Origin: an uncultured Bacteroidales bacterium
GTDB lineage: Bacteria > Bacteroidota > Bacteroidia > Bacteroidales > UBA932
DNA length: 64,000 nucleotides
Direction: 5' to 3'
Assembly (NCBI GenBank): GCA_947168065.1
Contig: CAMVKH010000004.1
Span: 62,001 to 126,000, forward strand
The notes beneath the pieces are model-generated. The model ran no database searches. It was given only the letters and a program-made list of their open reading frames with translations, and had not been told where the DNA came from. The position numbers and the translations under genes were made by a program. This document shows, piece by piece, positions 33,347 through 41,939 of this stretch (positions within the stretch are counted from its first letter, which is position 1; every line of letters starts with the position of its first letter).

Positions 33347-34735
33347 ATGCAATCCATCTCCTCCGTCATCGAAAGCATCTCCACGGCTGTCTGGGGCTGG
33401 CCCATGATCATCCTGCTGCTGGGCACACATATCTTTATGACGATCCGCCTGAGATTCCCGCAGCTGAGCGTCGGCAAGGCGATCCGGCTCTCCATCACCA
33501 AGGACAAGCATTCCCACGGCGACGTGAGCCAGTTCGGCGCACTGGCCACGGCCCTGGCCGCAACCATTGGCACGGGCAACATCGTCGGCGTGGCAACGGC
33601 CGTTGCCCTGGGTGGCCCGGGTGCCGTTCTCTGGTGCTGGATCACCGGTGTCTTCGGCATGGCCACCAAATATTCGGAAGGCCTGCTGGCGGTCAAATAC
33701 CGTGTCAAGACCAAGGACGGAAGGATTCTCGGCGGACCGATGTTCGCCCTGGAAAGAGGTCTCCACGCCAAATGGCTGGCCATCCTGTTCGCCGTCGTCA
33801 CGGCCATCGCCGCCTTCGGCATCGGCAACACGGTGCAGGCCAATTCCATCTCGCTGCTCTTGAATGAGACCTACGGCATCTCGCAGTACCTGATCGGCGT
33901 CATCCTCGCCGTCCTGGTGTTGCTGGTCATCGTCTTCGGTGTGAAAGGCATCGCAAAAGTCTGTTCGACGCTAGTCCCGTTCATGGCCGCCTTCTATGTG
34001 CTGGGATGCCTGGTGATCCTGGGCATGAACTGGCCGTACCTGGGCGAGAGCATCCGGCTCATCTGCCGCTCGGCCTTCACAGCCCGCGCGGCCGGTGGCG
34101 GTTTTGTCGGCTCGACCGTCCTGATCGCCTGCCGCTTCGGTATCGCCCGCGGTCTGTTCTCCAACGAGTCTGGCCTCGGTTCCGCCCCGATCGTGGCGGC
34201 CGCGGCCCAGACCCGCAATCCTGTCCGTCAGGCGCTGGTATCCTCCACCGGAACATTCTGGGATACCGTGGTGGTATGTGCCATTACCGGACTGGTGCTG
34301 GTCAGCAGCATCGTGGCGCATCCCGATATCGACTGTACGCAGGGCGCAGCCCTGACCAAGGCGGCCTTCGACAAGCTTCCGCTCATCGGCCCGATCATCC
34401 TGTCGGTCGGCATCGTCACTTTCGCCTTCTCGACGATTCTAGGCTGGTCGTATTATGGCGAACGCGCCGTCGAATACCTGGCCGGACACAATCCGAAGAC
34501 AGCCCGGATCATTACCGGCATCTACCGCACCCTCTTCGTGGCCGCCGTCTTCTTCGGCTCGGTGATGAGCCTCTCGGTGGTCTGGAACCTGGCCGATATC
34601 GCCAACGCGATGATGGCGATTCCGAACCTGATCGCCATCCTGCTGCTCAGCGGGGTAATCGTACGGGAAACCCGGAAATATCTGTGGGAAAACCGGCTCG
34701 ACGAGGAAAGCGACGAGACGCCGCCTACTTTATGA
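33347..34735 (+). CDS. Sodium:alanine/glycine symporter (AGCS family)
   Basis: 462-residue inner membrane protein with about 10-11 TM helices. AGCS signatures: FGALATALAATIGTGNIVGVATAVALGGPGAVLWCWITGVFGMATKYSEGLLAVKYR and RGLFSNESGLGSAPIVAAAAQT. It imports alanine or glycine with sodium. It ends 11 bp inside the converging DivIC-like gene. Confidence 0.95.
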   Translation: MQSISSVIESISTAVWGWPMIILLLGTHIFMTIRLRFPQLSVGKAIRLSITKDKHSHGDVSQFGALATALAATIGTGNIVGVATAVALGGPGAVLWCWITGVFGMATKYSEGLLAVKYRVKTKDGRILGGPMFALERGLHAKWLAILFAVVTAIAAFGIGNTVQANSISLLLNETYGISQYLIGVILAVLVLLVIVFGVKGIAKVCSTLVPFMAAFYVLGCLVILGMNWPYLGESIRLICRSAFTARAAGGGFVGSTVLIACRFGIARGLFSNESGLGSAPIVAAAAQTRNPVRQALVSSTGTFWDTVVVCAITGLVLVSSIVAHPDIDCTQGAALTKAAFDKLPLIGPIILSVGIVTFAFSTILGWSYYGERAVEYLAGHNPKTARIITGIYRTLFVAAVFFGSVMSLSVVWNLADIANAMMAIPNLIAILLLSGVIVRETRKYLWENRLDEESDETPPTL

Positions 34736-35051
34736 CGTACACGTCTTCTCCGTCCTTGTGATAGAAATACTCTTCGCGGGCGAACTTTTCCAGGGAGTCG
34801 CGCTCTGACTGGAGCTGTTCGAGTTTGCGGTCCATCTTCGTGATTTCCCGTTCATAGAATTCCATCTGCTGCCGCTGGTTGCGGAGCGTGATCCGGGAAC
34901 GGATCATCTGCCCCACGTTGTTGGTGTCGAGGAAGCAGATGTAGACCAGGAAAATGAAGCCGACGATGAAGTACTTGTTGAGCAGTACCTTACCGACGGG
35001 ATGCTGTTTCCACTGGCTGATTTTTTCCTTGACCGGGGTAAAGAAGGACAT
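34725..35051 (-). CDS. Septum formation initiator family protein (FtsB/DivIC-like)
   Basis: 108 residues from ATG 35051; the 381-residue ORF in the track is an antisense extension. A cytoplasmic N-terminus, one TM helix (KYFIVGFIFLVYICFLD) and a periplasmic coiled coil (RITLRNQRQQMEFYEREITKMDRKLEQLQSERDSLEKFAREEYFYHKDGEDVYVIK) with the FAREEYFYHKDGEDVYVI ending typical of FtsB/DivIC. It works in the divisome with FtsL and FtsQ. Confidence 0.92.
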   Translation of the reverse strand: MSFFTPVKEKISQWKQHPVGKVLLNKYFIVGFIFLVYICFLDTNNVGQMIRSRITLRNQRQQMEFYEREITKMDRKLEQLQSERDSLEKFAREEYFYHKDGEDVYVIK

Positions 35052-35093
35052 GGCTGCGGATGTTTTCACAAAAATAATGATTATTTTTGACGA

Positions 35094-35930
35094 ATGATTC
35101 AAGAATTGAAATATTACAAGCCCACGCTCGGCCAATCCTGGTGGCTGGTCCTGCTGATCCTTGTCGGCAGCCTCGTGGGAGGCGGGATTGCTCTTTTCTG
35201 GAGCAGCGTTCCCCAGTCGCTGTCCTATTTCATCATGATGATGGTACCCCTGCTCTGGTGTGTCATGAAAGGCCGTCTGGCTGAGCAGGCCGGGGTCCGT
35301 CCGCTGGCCATCCACGCGCCGCATTATGGAAAACTGCCCGCCTGGGTGTTCTTCGTGCTCGCCGGCATCGCCTTGATTGCCGTTTCTTTCCTGGTCGAAC
35401 CCCTGGCCAACCTCATCCCGATGCCCGACAGCATCAAGGCCATCTTTGAAAAGGCCTTCGTGGAATCCACGCTGTGGGACATGGTCGTCTCGACCTGCAT
35501 CCTGGCGCCGCTGCTCGAAGAACTGCTCTGCCGCGGCATCATGCTGCGCGGGATGCTCCCGCGAATGAAGCCCGGCAAAGCCATCTTTTGGTCCGCCCTG
35601 CTCTTCGCCGTGATGCACATGAATCCCTGGCAGGCAATTCCGGCCTTCCTGATCGGCCTGCTGATGGGCTGGATCTACTGGCGGACCCACAGCCTGTGGG
35701 CCACCATCTTCCTGCACTGCCTCAACAATTCCCTGTCGACGGTCCTTTCCCGCGTGATGCCCGACGTTTCGATCGAAGCCAGCTGGAAAGACATCCTTCC
35801 TGCGAACATCTACTGGCTCTGCTATGCCGGCGCTGCCGTGCTGCTGGCAGTCATCCTCTATATCCTGCATGAAAAAACTCTATCCCCTCAAATTTCGTCC
35901 CCAGTGGATGCCGAAGGCCTGGGGCGGTGA
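35094..35930 (+). CDS. CPBP family intramembrane glutamic protease (Abi/Rce1-like)
   Basis: 278 residues, about 7-8 TM helices. The CPBP motifs are present: APLLEELLCRGIMLRGM (the EExxxR-type motif), FWSALLFAVMHMNPWQ (His) and WATIFLHCLNN (His, Asn). It may process prenylated or membrane peptides, including bacteriocin-like ones; no target is nearby. The last 20 codons overlap manA by 62 nt. Confidence 0.9.
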   Translation: MIQELKYYKPTLGQSWWLVLLILVGSLVGGGIALFWSSVPQSLSYFIMMMVPLLWCVMKGRLAEQAGVRPLAIHAPHYGKLPAWVFFVLAGIALIAVSFLVEPLANLIPMPDSIKAIFEKAFVESTLWDMVVSTCILAPLLEELLCRGIMLRGMLPRMKPGKAIFWSALLFAVMHMNPWQAIPAFLIGLLMGWIYWRTHSLWATIFLHCLNNSLSTVLSRVMPDVSIEASWKDILPANIYWLCYAGAAVLLAVILYILHEKTLSPQISSPVDAEGLGR

Positions 35931-36870
35931 ATACTGGGACCTCTGCGGCTTCGAAGATGCCGCTTCCGTGGTCTCAGAAGGCTATCTGGCTGAAAACGAC
36001 CTTCCCGATATCCTGGAAACCTACCTGGGCGACCTGGTGGGCGACGAGATTTTCGAATGGCACAATCTCTATTTCCCCCTGCTGATCAAACGCCTGGTCG
36101 TGAAAGACCGCCTGTCGGTGCAGGTCCATCCTGACGACACGGTCGCCGCCGAACGGTTTGGAGAATACGGCAAGACCGAGTTCTGGTACGTCCTGGAAGC
36201 GGAGCCGGACGCCCGCATCTGGATGGGCTTCAAGGAAGACACCGACGCCGGTGCACTCTACAAGGCCTGCCAGGAAGGAACCGCCGAGCAGCTGCTCAAC
36301 GCCTATGCTCCCAAACCGGGCGACTGCTTCTTCATCCCGACCGGCACCGTCCACGCAGCGGGCGGCGGGCTGAAGATCGCCGAGATCCAGGAAGCCTCCG
36401 ACATGACCTTCCGCCTCTACGACTGGGGCCGGGAATTCAACCCCGCCACCCGCCGCCAGATGCATCTCGACGAAGCGCTCGACAGCATCAACTACCGCAA
36501 ATACGACGAAGCCGCCTGCAGCTGCCATCTGGAAACCGATCCCAAAGTGGCTTCCGGAACGGACGACCGCGTACGCGTCCTGGTCGAAGACCCTCACTTC
36601 ATCCTCACCAGCCTGTCGCTCACCGCACCCGCCAAGGTTCCGATGGAAGATTTCAAGAGTTGTGTCGTGCTGCAGTGCCTGTCCGGATCGATGAATGTGG
36701 AAACCGACGGCGCGACCTTCCCGCTCGCAGCCGGCGAGACGATGCTCCTCCCCGCTTCGCTTGAAGACGTGATGCTTATCCCCGACGCCTGCGGCGTCCA
36801 CCTCCTGCAGGCCCATCTCCCTCAACCTCCCAAGGACGACGTCTACGACGGCCCCGAACCGGAAGCATAG
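35869..36870 (+). CDS. manA: Mannose-6-phosphate isomerase, class I
   Basis: ManA converts fructose-6-P and mannose-6-P, feeding GDP-mannose synthesis or mannose catabolism. The start is ATG 35869 (MKKLYPLKFRPQWMPKAWGG), the family start; the ORF track's 35824 is too early. 333 residues: the zinc site LSVQVHPDD and KTEFWYVL, FFIPTGTVHAAGGGLKIAEIQEASDMTFRLYDWGR, then the C-terminal cupin part. It overlaps the CPBP gene by 62 nt, a long same-strand overlap. Confidence 0.94.
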   Translation: MKKLYPLKFRPQWMPKAWGGEYWDLCGFEDAASVVSEGYLAENDLPDILETYLGDLVGDEIFEWHNLYFPLLIKRLVVKDRLSVQVHPDDTVAAERFGEYGKTEFWYVLEAEPDARIWMGFKEDTDAGALYKACQEGTAEQLLNAYAPKPGDCFFIPTGTVHAAGGGLKIAEIQEASDMTFRLYDWGREFNPATRRQMHLDEALDSINYRKYDEAACSCHLETDPKVASGTDDRVRVLVEDPHFILTSLSLTAPAKVPMEDFKSCVVLQCLSGSMNVETDGATFPLAAGETMLLPASLEDVMLIPDACGVHLLQAHLPQPPKDDVYDGPEPEA

Positions 36871-36872
36871 CC

Positions 36873-37071
36873 GGAAGGGTTTTAGATGAAAAACCCATGG
36901 CCGCCCGCGCCTTCAGGCGCTAGTGGAGGCCGCAAGGGCCGGCAATTTGGAATAGGAGGCCGTAACGGAGGGGTTTGGGGCAGCGGCCCCAGTAACTCAG
37001 ATATGGGAGGGGCCCAAGCTTGCTTGGGAGGGATGGAGCGAAGCGGAAGGTTTTTCAGCTAAAACCCTTCC
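36873..37071. ncRNA. Palindrome-bounded, highly structured element (candidate ncRNA or mobile palindromic element)
   Basis: Ends are 23-nt inverted repeats (36873-36895 and 37049-37071; 22 of 23 complementary, starting GGAAGGGTTTTAG). Between them are at least five short hairpins: GCGCC-TTCA-GGCGC (36907-36920), GGCC-GCAAG-GGCC (36928-36940), CCG-TAA-CGG, GGGGC-AGCG-GCCCC and CCCAAG-CTTG-CTTGGG. No coding frame is convincing. It fills the gap between manA and the OmpA-like gene. The strand is undetermined. It could be an RNA, a repeat family, or both. Confidence 0.5.
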
Positions 37072-37093
37072 AGCTACGCTGTAGGAAAGACGA

Positions 37094-38425
37094 TTATTTC
37101 TTGACGAATTCGACGCGGCGGTTCTTGGCACGGCCTTCGTCAGTGCTGTTGTCGGCGATGGGTTCGTGGGCGCCTTTGCCGACGGCAGTCAGACGCGAAG
37201 CGTCGATGCCGTTGGCCACGAGGGCGGCCACGATGGCCTCGGCGCGCTTCTGGGAGAGCGGATCGTTGACAGCGTCGGAGCCCGTGTTGTCGCAGTGACC
37301 TTGGACTTCGAAGTGGATCGACGGATCGTCCTTCATGATTTTCGTAATACGGTTGATCTCGCCGGTCGATTCGGGTTTGATCGTAGCCTTGCCGGTATCG
37401 AAGGTAATCGCGTAAGTCACGATCTTGCCGTCGGAAGCCAGACGGTCGTACAACGGCACGGCACCCTTGGCGATGCGGACGTTCTTGATGAAATGCGTGC
37501 GGGGAGCATCGCTGTTGCATTCGATGGTCAGCCATTTGGGAGCATTCATGTTGGGAATGTTGATGACCCGCTGCTCGTCGACATAGACTTTCAGCGCCCG
37601 TTTGTTGAAAGACACGGCGATGTGATGCCATTTTTCAAATTCGATGTTGCGCAGGTCATATTCACCCGACCGCCAGTCTTCACCGACTTTCCACCAATAA
37701 CGAACGACTTTGTCATCCGTCATCTGGTTCCTATCGACATCGGTCTGCGATTCCAGCCTGAACTCGAAAACGTTTTCCCTCCAGTTCTGACTGATATCAT
37801 CGGTACCCTCCAGCCTGAACTTTGCCTCGGACCACCCGTGAAGGTCCGCACCGTTCTCCTCTTCCCAGATTTTCTCGTGGATGAAGTAGGCGTCGAACTC
37901 GAAGGTGAACTGCTCCGTGAGATAGGGCTTGTTCTCATTGAACAGCGGGGTGATGATGGCATCCTGATAATTGAGGCACTTCTCGCCGTTGATCTCGACA
38001 ATCTCCGCATTTCCCTTGAAGATATCCCACCGGGACGGGAACTCACCGAGCTGCTCATTTTCCATCGTATCTTCAAAGATGATCTCATCGCCGGCGACGA
38101 AATCGTAGTTGTTCCATTTCATCTGGGCGCCTTTCTTCACCTCCTTCTGCGGAGCGGCAGCTTCTTCCGGCACAGCCATCTCATCCGGCACGACATCCCG
38201 GGCCTGCTGCTGATTCTGTTGTTGATTCTGCTGCTGGTTGTTTTTCTTGTCTTTTCCCAATTTCCCGTTGAGCAGGTCGTTGACGCCCTTCTCAACTTTG
38301 TTGCCGATGTTCTGTTCGGCAGCGTTTTTCGCCCGGTTCTTGAGCCGGTTGAGCACATCACTCTGGGCATAGGCACCGCTGCAGACCAGCAGCAGCGCGG
38401 TTAACAGCAATACGAGCTTTTTCAT
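37094..38425 (-). CDS. OmpA family outer membrane protein
   Basis: 443 residues from ATG 38425 (MKKLVLLLTALLLVCSGAYA signal peptide). After a short helical/Gln-rich linker (NNQQQNQQQNQQQ), residues 100-300 form a laminin-G/concanavalin-like beta domain (FEDTMENEQLGEFPSRWDIFKGNAEIVEINGEKCL...WHHIAVSFNKRALKVYVDEQRV). The C-terminus is the OmpA peptidoglycan-binding domain (FDTGKATIKPESTGEINRI...FEVQGHCDNTGSDAVNDPLSQKRAEAIVAAL...GKGAHEPIADNSTDEGRAKNRRVEF). It has no beta-barrel, so it is probably a periplasmic or outer-membrane-associated anchor. Confidence 0.9.
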   Translation of the reverse strand: MKKLVLLLTALLLVCSGAYAQSDVLNRLKNRAKNAAEQNIGNKVEKGVNDLLNGKLGKDKKNNQQQNQQQNQQQARDVVPDEMAVPEEAAAPQKEVKKGAQMKWNNYDFVAGDEIIFEDTMENEQLGEFPSRWDIFKGNAEIVEINGEKCLNYQDAIITPLFNENKPYLTEQFTFEFDAYFIHEKIWEEENGADLHGWSEAKFRLEGTDDISQNWRENVFEFRLESQTDVDRNQMTDDKVVRYWWKVGEDWRSGEYDLRNIEFEKWHHIAVSFNKRALKVYVDEQRVINIPNMNAPKWLTIECNSDAPRTHFIKNVRIAKGAVPLYDRLASDGKIVTYAITFDTGKATIKPESTGEINRITKIMKDDPSIHFEVQGHCDNTGSDAVNDPLSQKRAEAIVAALVANGIDASRLTAVGKGAHEPIADNSTDEGRAKNRRVEFVKK

Positions 38426-38501
38426 ATCGGTAAAACTTTGATTTTCGTGGGGTTGCATTCCTACGCAAATCTAACAATAAATATTGAAAATGCAAAAGAC
38501 A

Positions 38502-38549
38502 AGATTCCCGGTCAAGCCGGGAAGGAGGGGAGAGTCAAGCCGGGAAGGA
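38502..38549. repeat. Dispersed CCCGG-N-CCGGG repeat, two units at the 3' end of the CCA-adding-type gene
   Basis: AGATTCCCGGTCAAGCCGGG (38502-38521) and a partial second unit GAGTCAAGCCGGGAAGG (from 38532). The stop codon and last codons of the minus-strand gene (FPA-stop) are read from the second unit. Confidence 0.7.
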
Positions 38550-39944
38550 GACCAGACCGAGTTCGGCGGCCTTTTGTTCCATCAGGGCGTAGGCGGCGTC
38601 GAATTCGTTGGGGATGATGCCGTCGAGGATGGCTTCCTTGACGGCCTCCTTGATGACACCGACCTGGCGGCAGGGCGGGATATGGTATTTCTCCATGATG
38701 AGCTCGCCCGTAATGGGGTTCTTGAAATTGCGGACGGCGTCTTTGGCTTCGACCTCGACGAGTTTTTCCTTTACGTGGTCGTACTGCTTCTTGAAACGCT
38801 CCACCTTCTGCTCGTTGGCCGAGGTGATGTCGGCCTTGCAGAGGATCATCAGGTCGTCGATGTCGTCGCCGGCGTCGAACAGCAGGCGGCGGACCGCCGA
38901 ATCGGTAACCTCGTCGGTGACCAGCGCCACGGGACGCATATGGAGCGAGACCATCTTCTGGACATACTTCATGTCGTCGGTCTGGGACATCTTGAGTTTG
39001 TTGAAGATGCCCTTGACCATTTTCGATCCCACGTACTCGTGGCCGTGGAAAGTCCAGCCCGTACCGGGCTCCCAGTGTTTGGTGGGTGCCTTGCCGATAT
39101 CGTGCAGCAGCGCGGCCCAGCGGAGCCAAAGATTGTCGCTGGCGGCCGCCACGTTGTCGAGCACCTGGAGGGAGTGCCGGAAATTGTCCTTGTGGCCGCG
39201 GCCTTCCACCGTCTCCACACCCTTGAGATTGGCAAGCGCCGGCAGGATGGTAGGCAGCAGCTCACATTCGTCGAGCAGCAGGAAGCCCGTCGAGGGCTTC
39301 GGTGTGCGCATGATCTTGTTCAGCTCGTCGGCGACACGTTCCCAAGAAAGAATCTCCAGCCGGTCTTTGTTGCGCCGGATGGAGGCGATGGATTCCGGTA
39401 CGATGGTGAAGCCCAGCTGCGTGGCGAAACGGATGGCCCGCAGCATGCGGAGCGGGTCGTCGCTGTAGGTTGTGTCCGGATCGAGCGGCGTGCGGATCAG
39501 GCCTTCGTTGAGATCGCGGATGCCGCCGAAGGGATCGACCAGGGCGCCGTAGTCGGCTTCCTGCAGGCTGAAGGCCATGGCATTGATCGTGAAATCGCGG
39601 CGCTGCTGGTCTTCCTCCAGCGTACCGTCTTCCACGATGGGCTTGCGGGAATTGGCGCGGTAAGATTCGCGGCGGGCGCCGACGAACTCGACTTCCATAT
39701 CCTTCCAACGGAGCATCGCCGTGCCGAAATTCCGGAACACGGACACTTTGGTACGCAGCTTTTCGGCCACGGCCTCCGCCAGCGCGATGCCGCTGCCCTC
39801 GACCACAATGTCGATGTCGTTGTTGGGGCGCTGCAGGAAGAAATCGCGCACATAGCCGCCGATGACGAAGGCACGTACGCCCTGTTCGCGCGCAATCTGC
39901 GACACGACATCGAAAACTTTTCCTTTCAGCGCCTGAGCAAACAT
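38535..39944 (-). CDS. CCA-adding tRNA nucleotidyltransferase/poly(A) polymerase family with HD domain
   Basis: 469 residues from ATG 39944; upstream sequence in the ORF track is antisense of holA. The class II nucleotidyltransferase head has VIGGYVRDFFLQRPNNDIDIVVEG (GG and DxD metal site), RRDFTINAMAF and DPLRMLRAIRFATQLGF. The C-terminal HD domain has LRWAALLHDIGKAPTK. It most likely repairs or completes tRNA 3'-CCA ends. The final FPA and stop codon come from the dispersed repeat, so the natural end was replaced. Confidence 0.92.
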   Translation of the reverse strand: MFAQALKGKVFDVVSQIAREQGVRAFVIGGYVRDFFLQRPNNDIDIVVEGSGIALAEAVAEKLRTKVSVFRNFGTAMLRWKDMEVEFVGARRESYRANSRKPIVEDGTLEEDQQRRDFTINAMAFSLQEADYGALVDPFGGIRDLNEGLIRTPLDPDTTYSDDPLRMLRAIRFATQLGFTIVPESIASIRRNKDRLEILSWERVADELNKIMRTPKPSTGFLLLDECELLPTILPALANLKGVETVEGRGHKDNFRHSLQVLDNVAAASDNLWLRWAALLHDIGKAPTKHWEPGTGWTFHGHEYVGSKMVKGIFNKLKMSQTDDMKYVQKMVSLHMRPVALVTDEVTDSAVRRLLFDAGDDIDDLMILCKADITSANEQKVERFKKQYDHVKEKLVEVEAKDAVRNFKNPITGELIMEKYHIPPCRQVGVIKEAVKEAILDGIIPNEFDAAYALMEQKAAELGLVSFPA

Positions 39945-39960
39945 AGTGCAAATATACAAA

Positions 39961-39986
39961 AGATTCCCGGTCACGCCGGGAATGAC
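39961..39986. repeat. Dispersed CCCGG-N-CCGGG repeat between CCA-adding-type gene and holA
   Basis: AGATTCCCGGTCACGCCGGG followed by AATGAC; a clean palindromic copy in the divergent promoter gap, directly before the holA -7 box. Confidence 0.7.
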
Positions 39987-39998
39987 GTTTTTTATTCG

Positions 39999-40006
39999 TA
40001 CATTTG
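39999..40006 (+). promoter_or_regulatory. -7 box of holA
   Basis: TACATTTG, 8 nt before the holA ATG; the transcript would be nearly leaderless. The place of a -33 box is occupied by the dispersed repeat. Confidence 0.45.
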
Positions 40007-40013
40007 TGGAGTT

Positions 40014-41072
40014 ATGGCAAAGGCGACGACAGACACGGTTCAGGAGTACAAGGCGCTGCGGGAAGAAATCCTCCGGGGCGACATCCAGCCTTTCTACCTG
40101 CTCTTCGGCAAGGAGCACTATTACATCGACGAACTGTGCAAGCTGCTTATGAAGCAGGTCGTCCCGCCCGAGGAGCGCGACTTCGGCCAGCTGGTGTACT
40201 TCGGCGCCGACGTGACGGCGAACCAGGTCGTGAGCGCCGCCCGGCAATACCCCATGATGATCGCGCGCCAGATCGTGGTGGTCAAGGAGGCGCAGATGAT
40301 GAAGAAGGTGGAGGACATCGGCGTCTATTTCGAAGGCATCCAGCCCACCACCGTCCTGGTAATCTGCTACAAGACCAACAACGACCCTACCAAGAGCGGC
40401 AAGAACATCGATAAACGCTCGACTTTCTACAAGCAGGCCAAAAAGGCAGGTGTCGTATTCGAATCGAACCCCATCCCCGACTACCGCATCGCCCGCTGGA
40501 TCGACGCCTACGTGGCGGAACAGGGTATGCGCATCGACCCCGACGCAGCCGCTCTGCTTGCCGAATCGGCCGGCACCGATCTCCAGAAGCTCGCCCTGAC
40601 GGTCGACAAGCTCCGCAAACTGCTGCCGGAAGACCGCAACCGCATCGGCATCGCCGACATCGAAGAGAACGTGGGTATGAGCCGCGACTATTCTGCCTTC
40701 GAGCTGACCAAGGCCCTCTCGCTGAAAGATGCACCCAAAGCCTTCCGCATCGTGCAGTTCTTTGCCGATTCACCCAAGCGCTTCCCCATCCAGATGACGA
40801 TGGCCGCCTTGTCCAGCCACTTCATCCGGCTGCTGCGCTACCATGCCCTGCTCCAGAACGGTCTTTCGCGCAATGAGATCCTTGCACAGCTGGGCATCAA
40901 CCCTTATTTCGGCAGCGAATACGACGCTGCCGTCCGCAACTATCCGGTCAGAAAGGCCATGAAGGTCATCTCCCTGCTCAAGGATTACGACCAGCGTTCG
41001 AAATCGAACACGCGCGGCGAGGCCAGCGATGGCGACCTGCTCAAGGAATTGACAGCCAAGATTCTAGCTTAA
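40014..41072 (+). CDS. holA: DNA polymerase III delta subunit
   Basis: HolA opens the sliding clamp within the clamp loader. 352 residues from ATG 40014 (the 862-residue ORF of the track starts on the antisense of the neighbour). Features: FYLLFGKEHYYIDELCKLLM, a degenerate AAA+ fold, ...FESNPIPDYRIARWIDAYVAEQGMRIDPDAAALLAESAGTDLQKLALTVDKL and the ENVGMSRDYSAFELTKALSLKDAPKAFRIV segment of Bacteroidota HolA. It overlaps the converging HsdR-N gene by 9 bp. Confidence 0.93.
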   Translation: MAKATTDTVQEYKALREEILRGDIQPFYLLFGKEHYYIDELCKLLMKQVVPPEERDFGQLVYFGADVTANQVVSAARQYPMMIARQIVVVKEAQMMKKVEDIGVYFEGIQPTTVLVICYKTNNDPTKSGKNIDKRSTFYKQAKKAGVVFESNPIPDYRIARWIDAYVAEQGMRIDPDAAALLAESAGTDLQKLALTVDKLRKLLPEDRNRIGIADIEENVGMSRDYSAFELTKALSLKDAPKAFRIVQFFADSPKRFPIQMTMAALSSHFIRLLRYHALLQNGLSRNEILAQLGINPYFGSEYDAAVRNYPVRKAMKVISLLKDYDQRSKSNTRGEASDGDLLKELTAKILA

Positions 41073-41471
41073 ATCTTCCGGAATATCGGAAAGATACTCG
41101 TAACCGCTCCCGTCGGGGAGACGGCGCAGCAGGTGCACGTTCGTCCCGTTGGTTACCAGCACATATTTGACGGTCAGGACGCGGGTGTAGCGCACCACCT
41201 GCTCCACGACCTTCGCGTCGAGCGTCACGCCGGGCGCCTTGCATTCCACCAGCAGATGCGGCTGCAGCTGACGGTCGAAAACCAGGATGTCGGCCCGGTA
41301 GGTGCGCCGGTTGTAACGGAAAGCATATTCGCTGGCCATCCGTCCGGCCGGGAAGCCCTTTGCCCCGCACAACCACTGGATGACAGCCTGACGGACCTCC
41401 TCTTCCGGAGTCCGCGCCACATACTTGCGCCGCAAGGGATCGTAGATTTCGTTTCCGGAGGCCACGGTCAA
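41064..41471 (-). CDS. Orphan HsdR N-terminal-type nuclease domain protein
   Basis: 135 residues resembling the N-terminal nuclease domain of type I restriction R subunits: EEEVRQAVIQWLCGAKGFPAGRMASEYAF, then the PD-(D/E)xK core ADILVFD...HLLVECKAPG (Asp, Glu-x-Lys present). There is no helicase part and no hsdM/hsdS nearby. Stand-alone proteins of this type occur beside holA in Bacteroidota, so it is probably not a broken restriction system. A DNA repair or recombination role is inference. Confidence 0.85.
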   Translation of the reverse strand: MTVASGNEIYDPLRRKYVARTPEEEVRQAVIQWLCGAKGFPAGRMASEYAFRYNRRTYRADILVFDRQLQPHLLVECKAPGVTLDAKVVEQVVRYTRVLTVKYVLVTNGTNVHLLRRLPDGSGYEYLSDIPEDLS

Positions 41472-41923
41472 GGAAGACGCTGAACGATCATTCCGACCTT
41501 CTGGAATTCGTTCCAGAGCCAGAGATATTCATCCGAAGCCTTGACGACGACCAGCTTGACGATCAACGTGGTCGATTCGCCGGCGGCCAGCCGGTAATGG
41601 ATTTCGCACTCCACTTCGTCATCGACCGTCATCGGGATATCCTCCGTGTAGCGGACATGGAGATAGAGGGTCTGGTCGTCGCTCTGGATGCGATAGGTCC
41701 TGCGCTGAAGGCTGACTGCGCGCTGGAAGGTTGCCAGATCGAACGGAAGGACGCACGAGCCCTTGAGATACAGTCCTTCCACATAGGCGGATTCCAGTTG
41801 CTTGCGCTCCGCAGATTTGGTGTCGACCGGGATGGGCGGCTCAGGCTCCGGCGGCGTGGGCTGGGGACACGAGACGGCCATCGTGGTGGCCACCACGAAA
41901 AGGGCGAGCGCAAAGCGCCACAT
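41468..41923 (-). CDS. Small lipoprotein of unknown function
   Basis: 151 residues from ATG 41923 (MWRFALALFVVATTMAVSC, lipobox MAVSC); an alternative ATG at 41950 adds nine residues and overlaps the upstream gene. A Pro-rich linker (PQPTPPEPEPPIP) precedes a beta-rich domain (SCVLPFDLATFQRAVSLQRRTYRIQSDDQTLYLHVRYTE...). No family is recognised. It is coupled on both sides: the M6 protease is upstream and the HsdR-N gene follows with a 4-nt overlap. Confidence 0.7.
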   Translation of the reverse strand: MWRFALALFVVATTMAVSCPQPTPPEPEPPIPVDTKSAERKQLESAYVEGLYLKGSCVLPFDLATFQRAVSLQRRTYRIQSDDQTLYLHVRYTEDIPMTVDDEVECEIHYRLAAGESTTLIVKLVVVKASDEYLWLWNEFQKVGMIVQRLP

Positions 41924-41939
41924 GAAACCGGCTTTTTGG

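Noticed and set aside
36901-37080. Group II intron or retron
   Set aside because: The hairpin-rich 200-nt element has no domain V-like sequence and no reverse transcriptase gene nearby.
38484-40013. 5' part of the 862-aa ORF that ends as holA
   Set aside because: The first 510 codons are antisense of the CCA-adding-type gene; only the part from 40014 is holA.
41064-41471. Broken type I restriction locus
   Set aside because: No hsdM, hsdS or helicase remnants; the small domain protein is complete and coupled to neighbours, so an orphan family is more likely.
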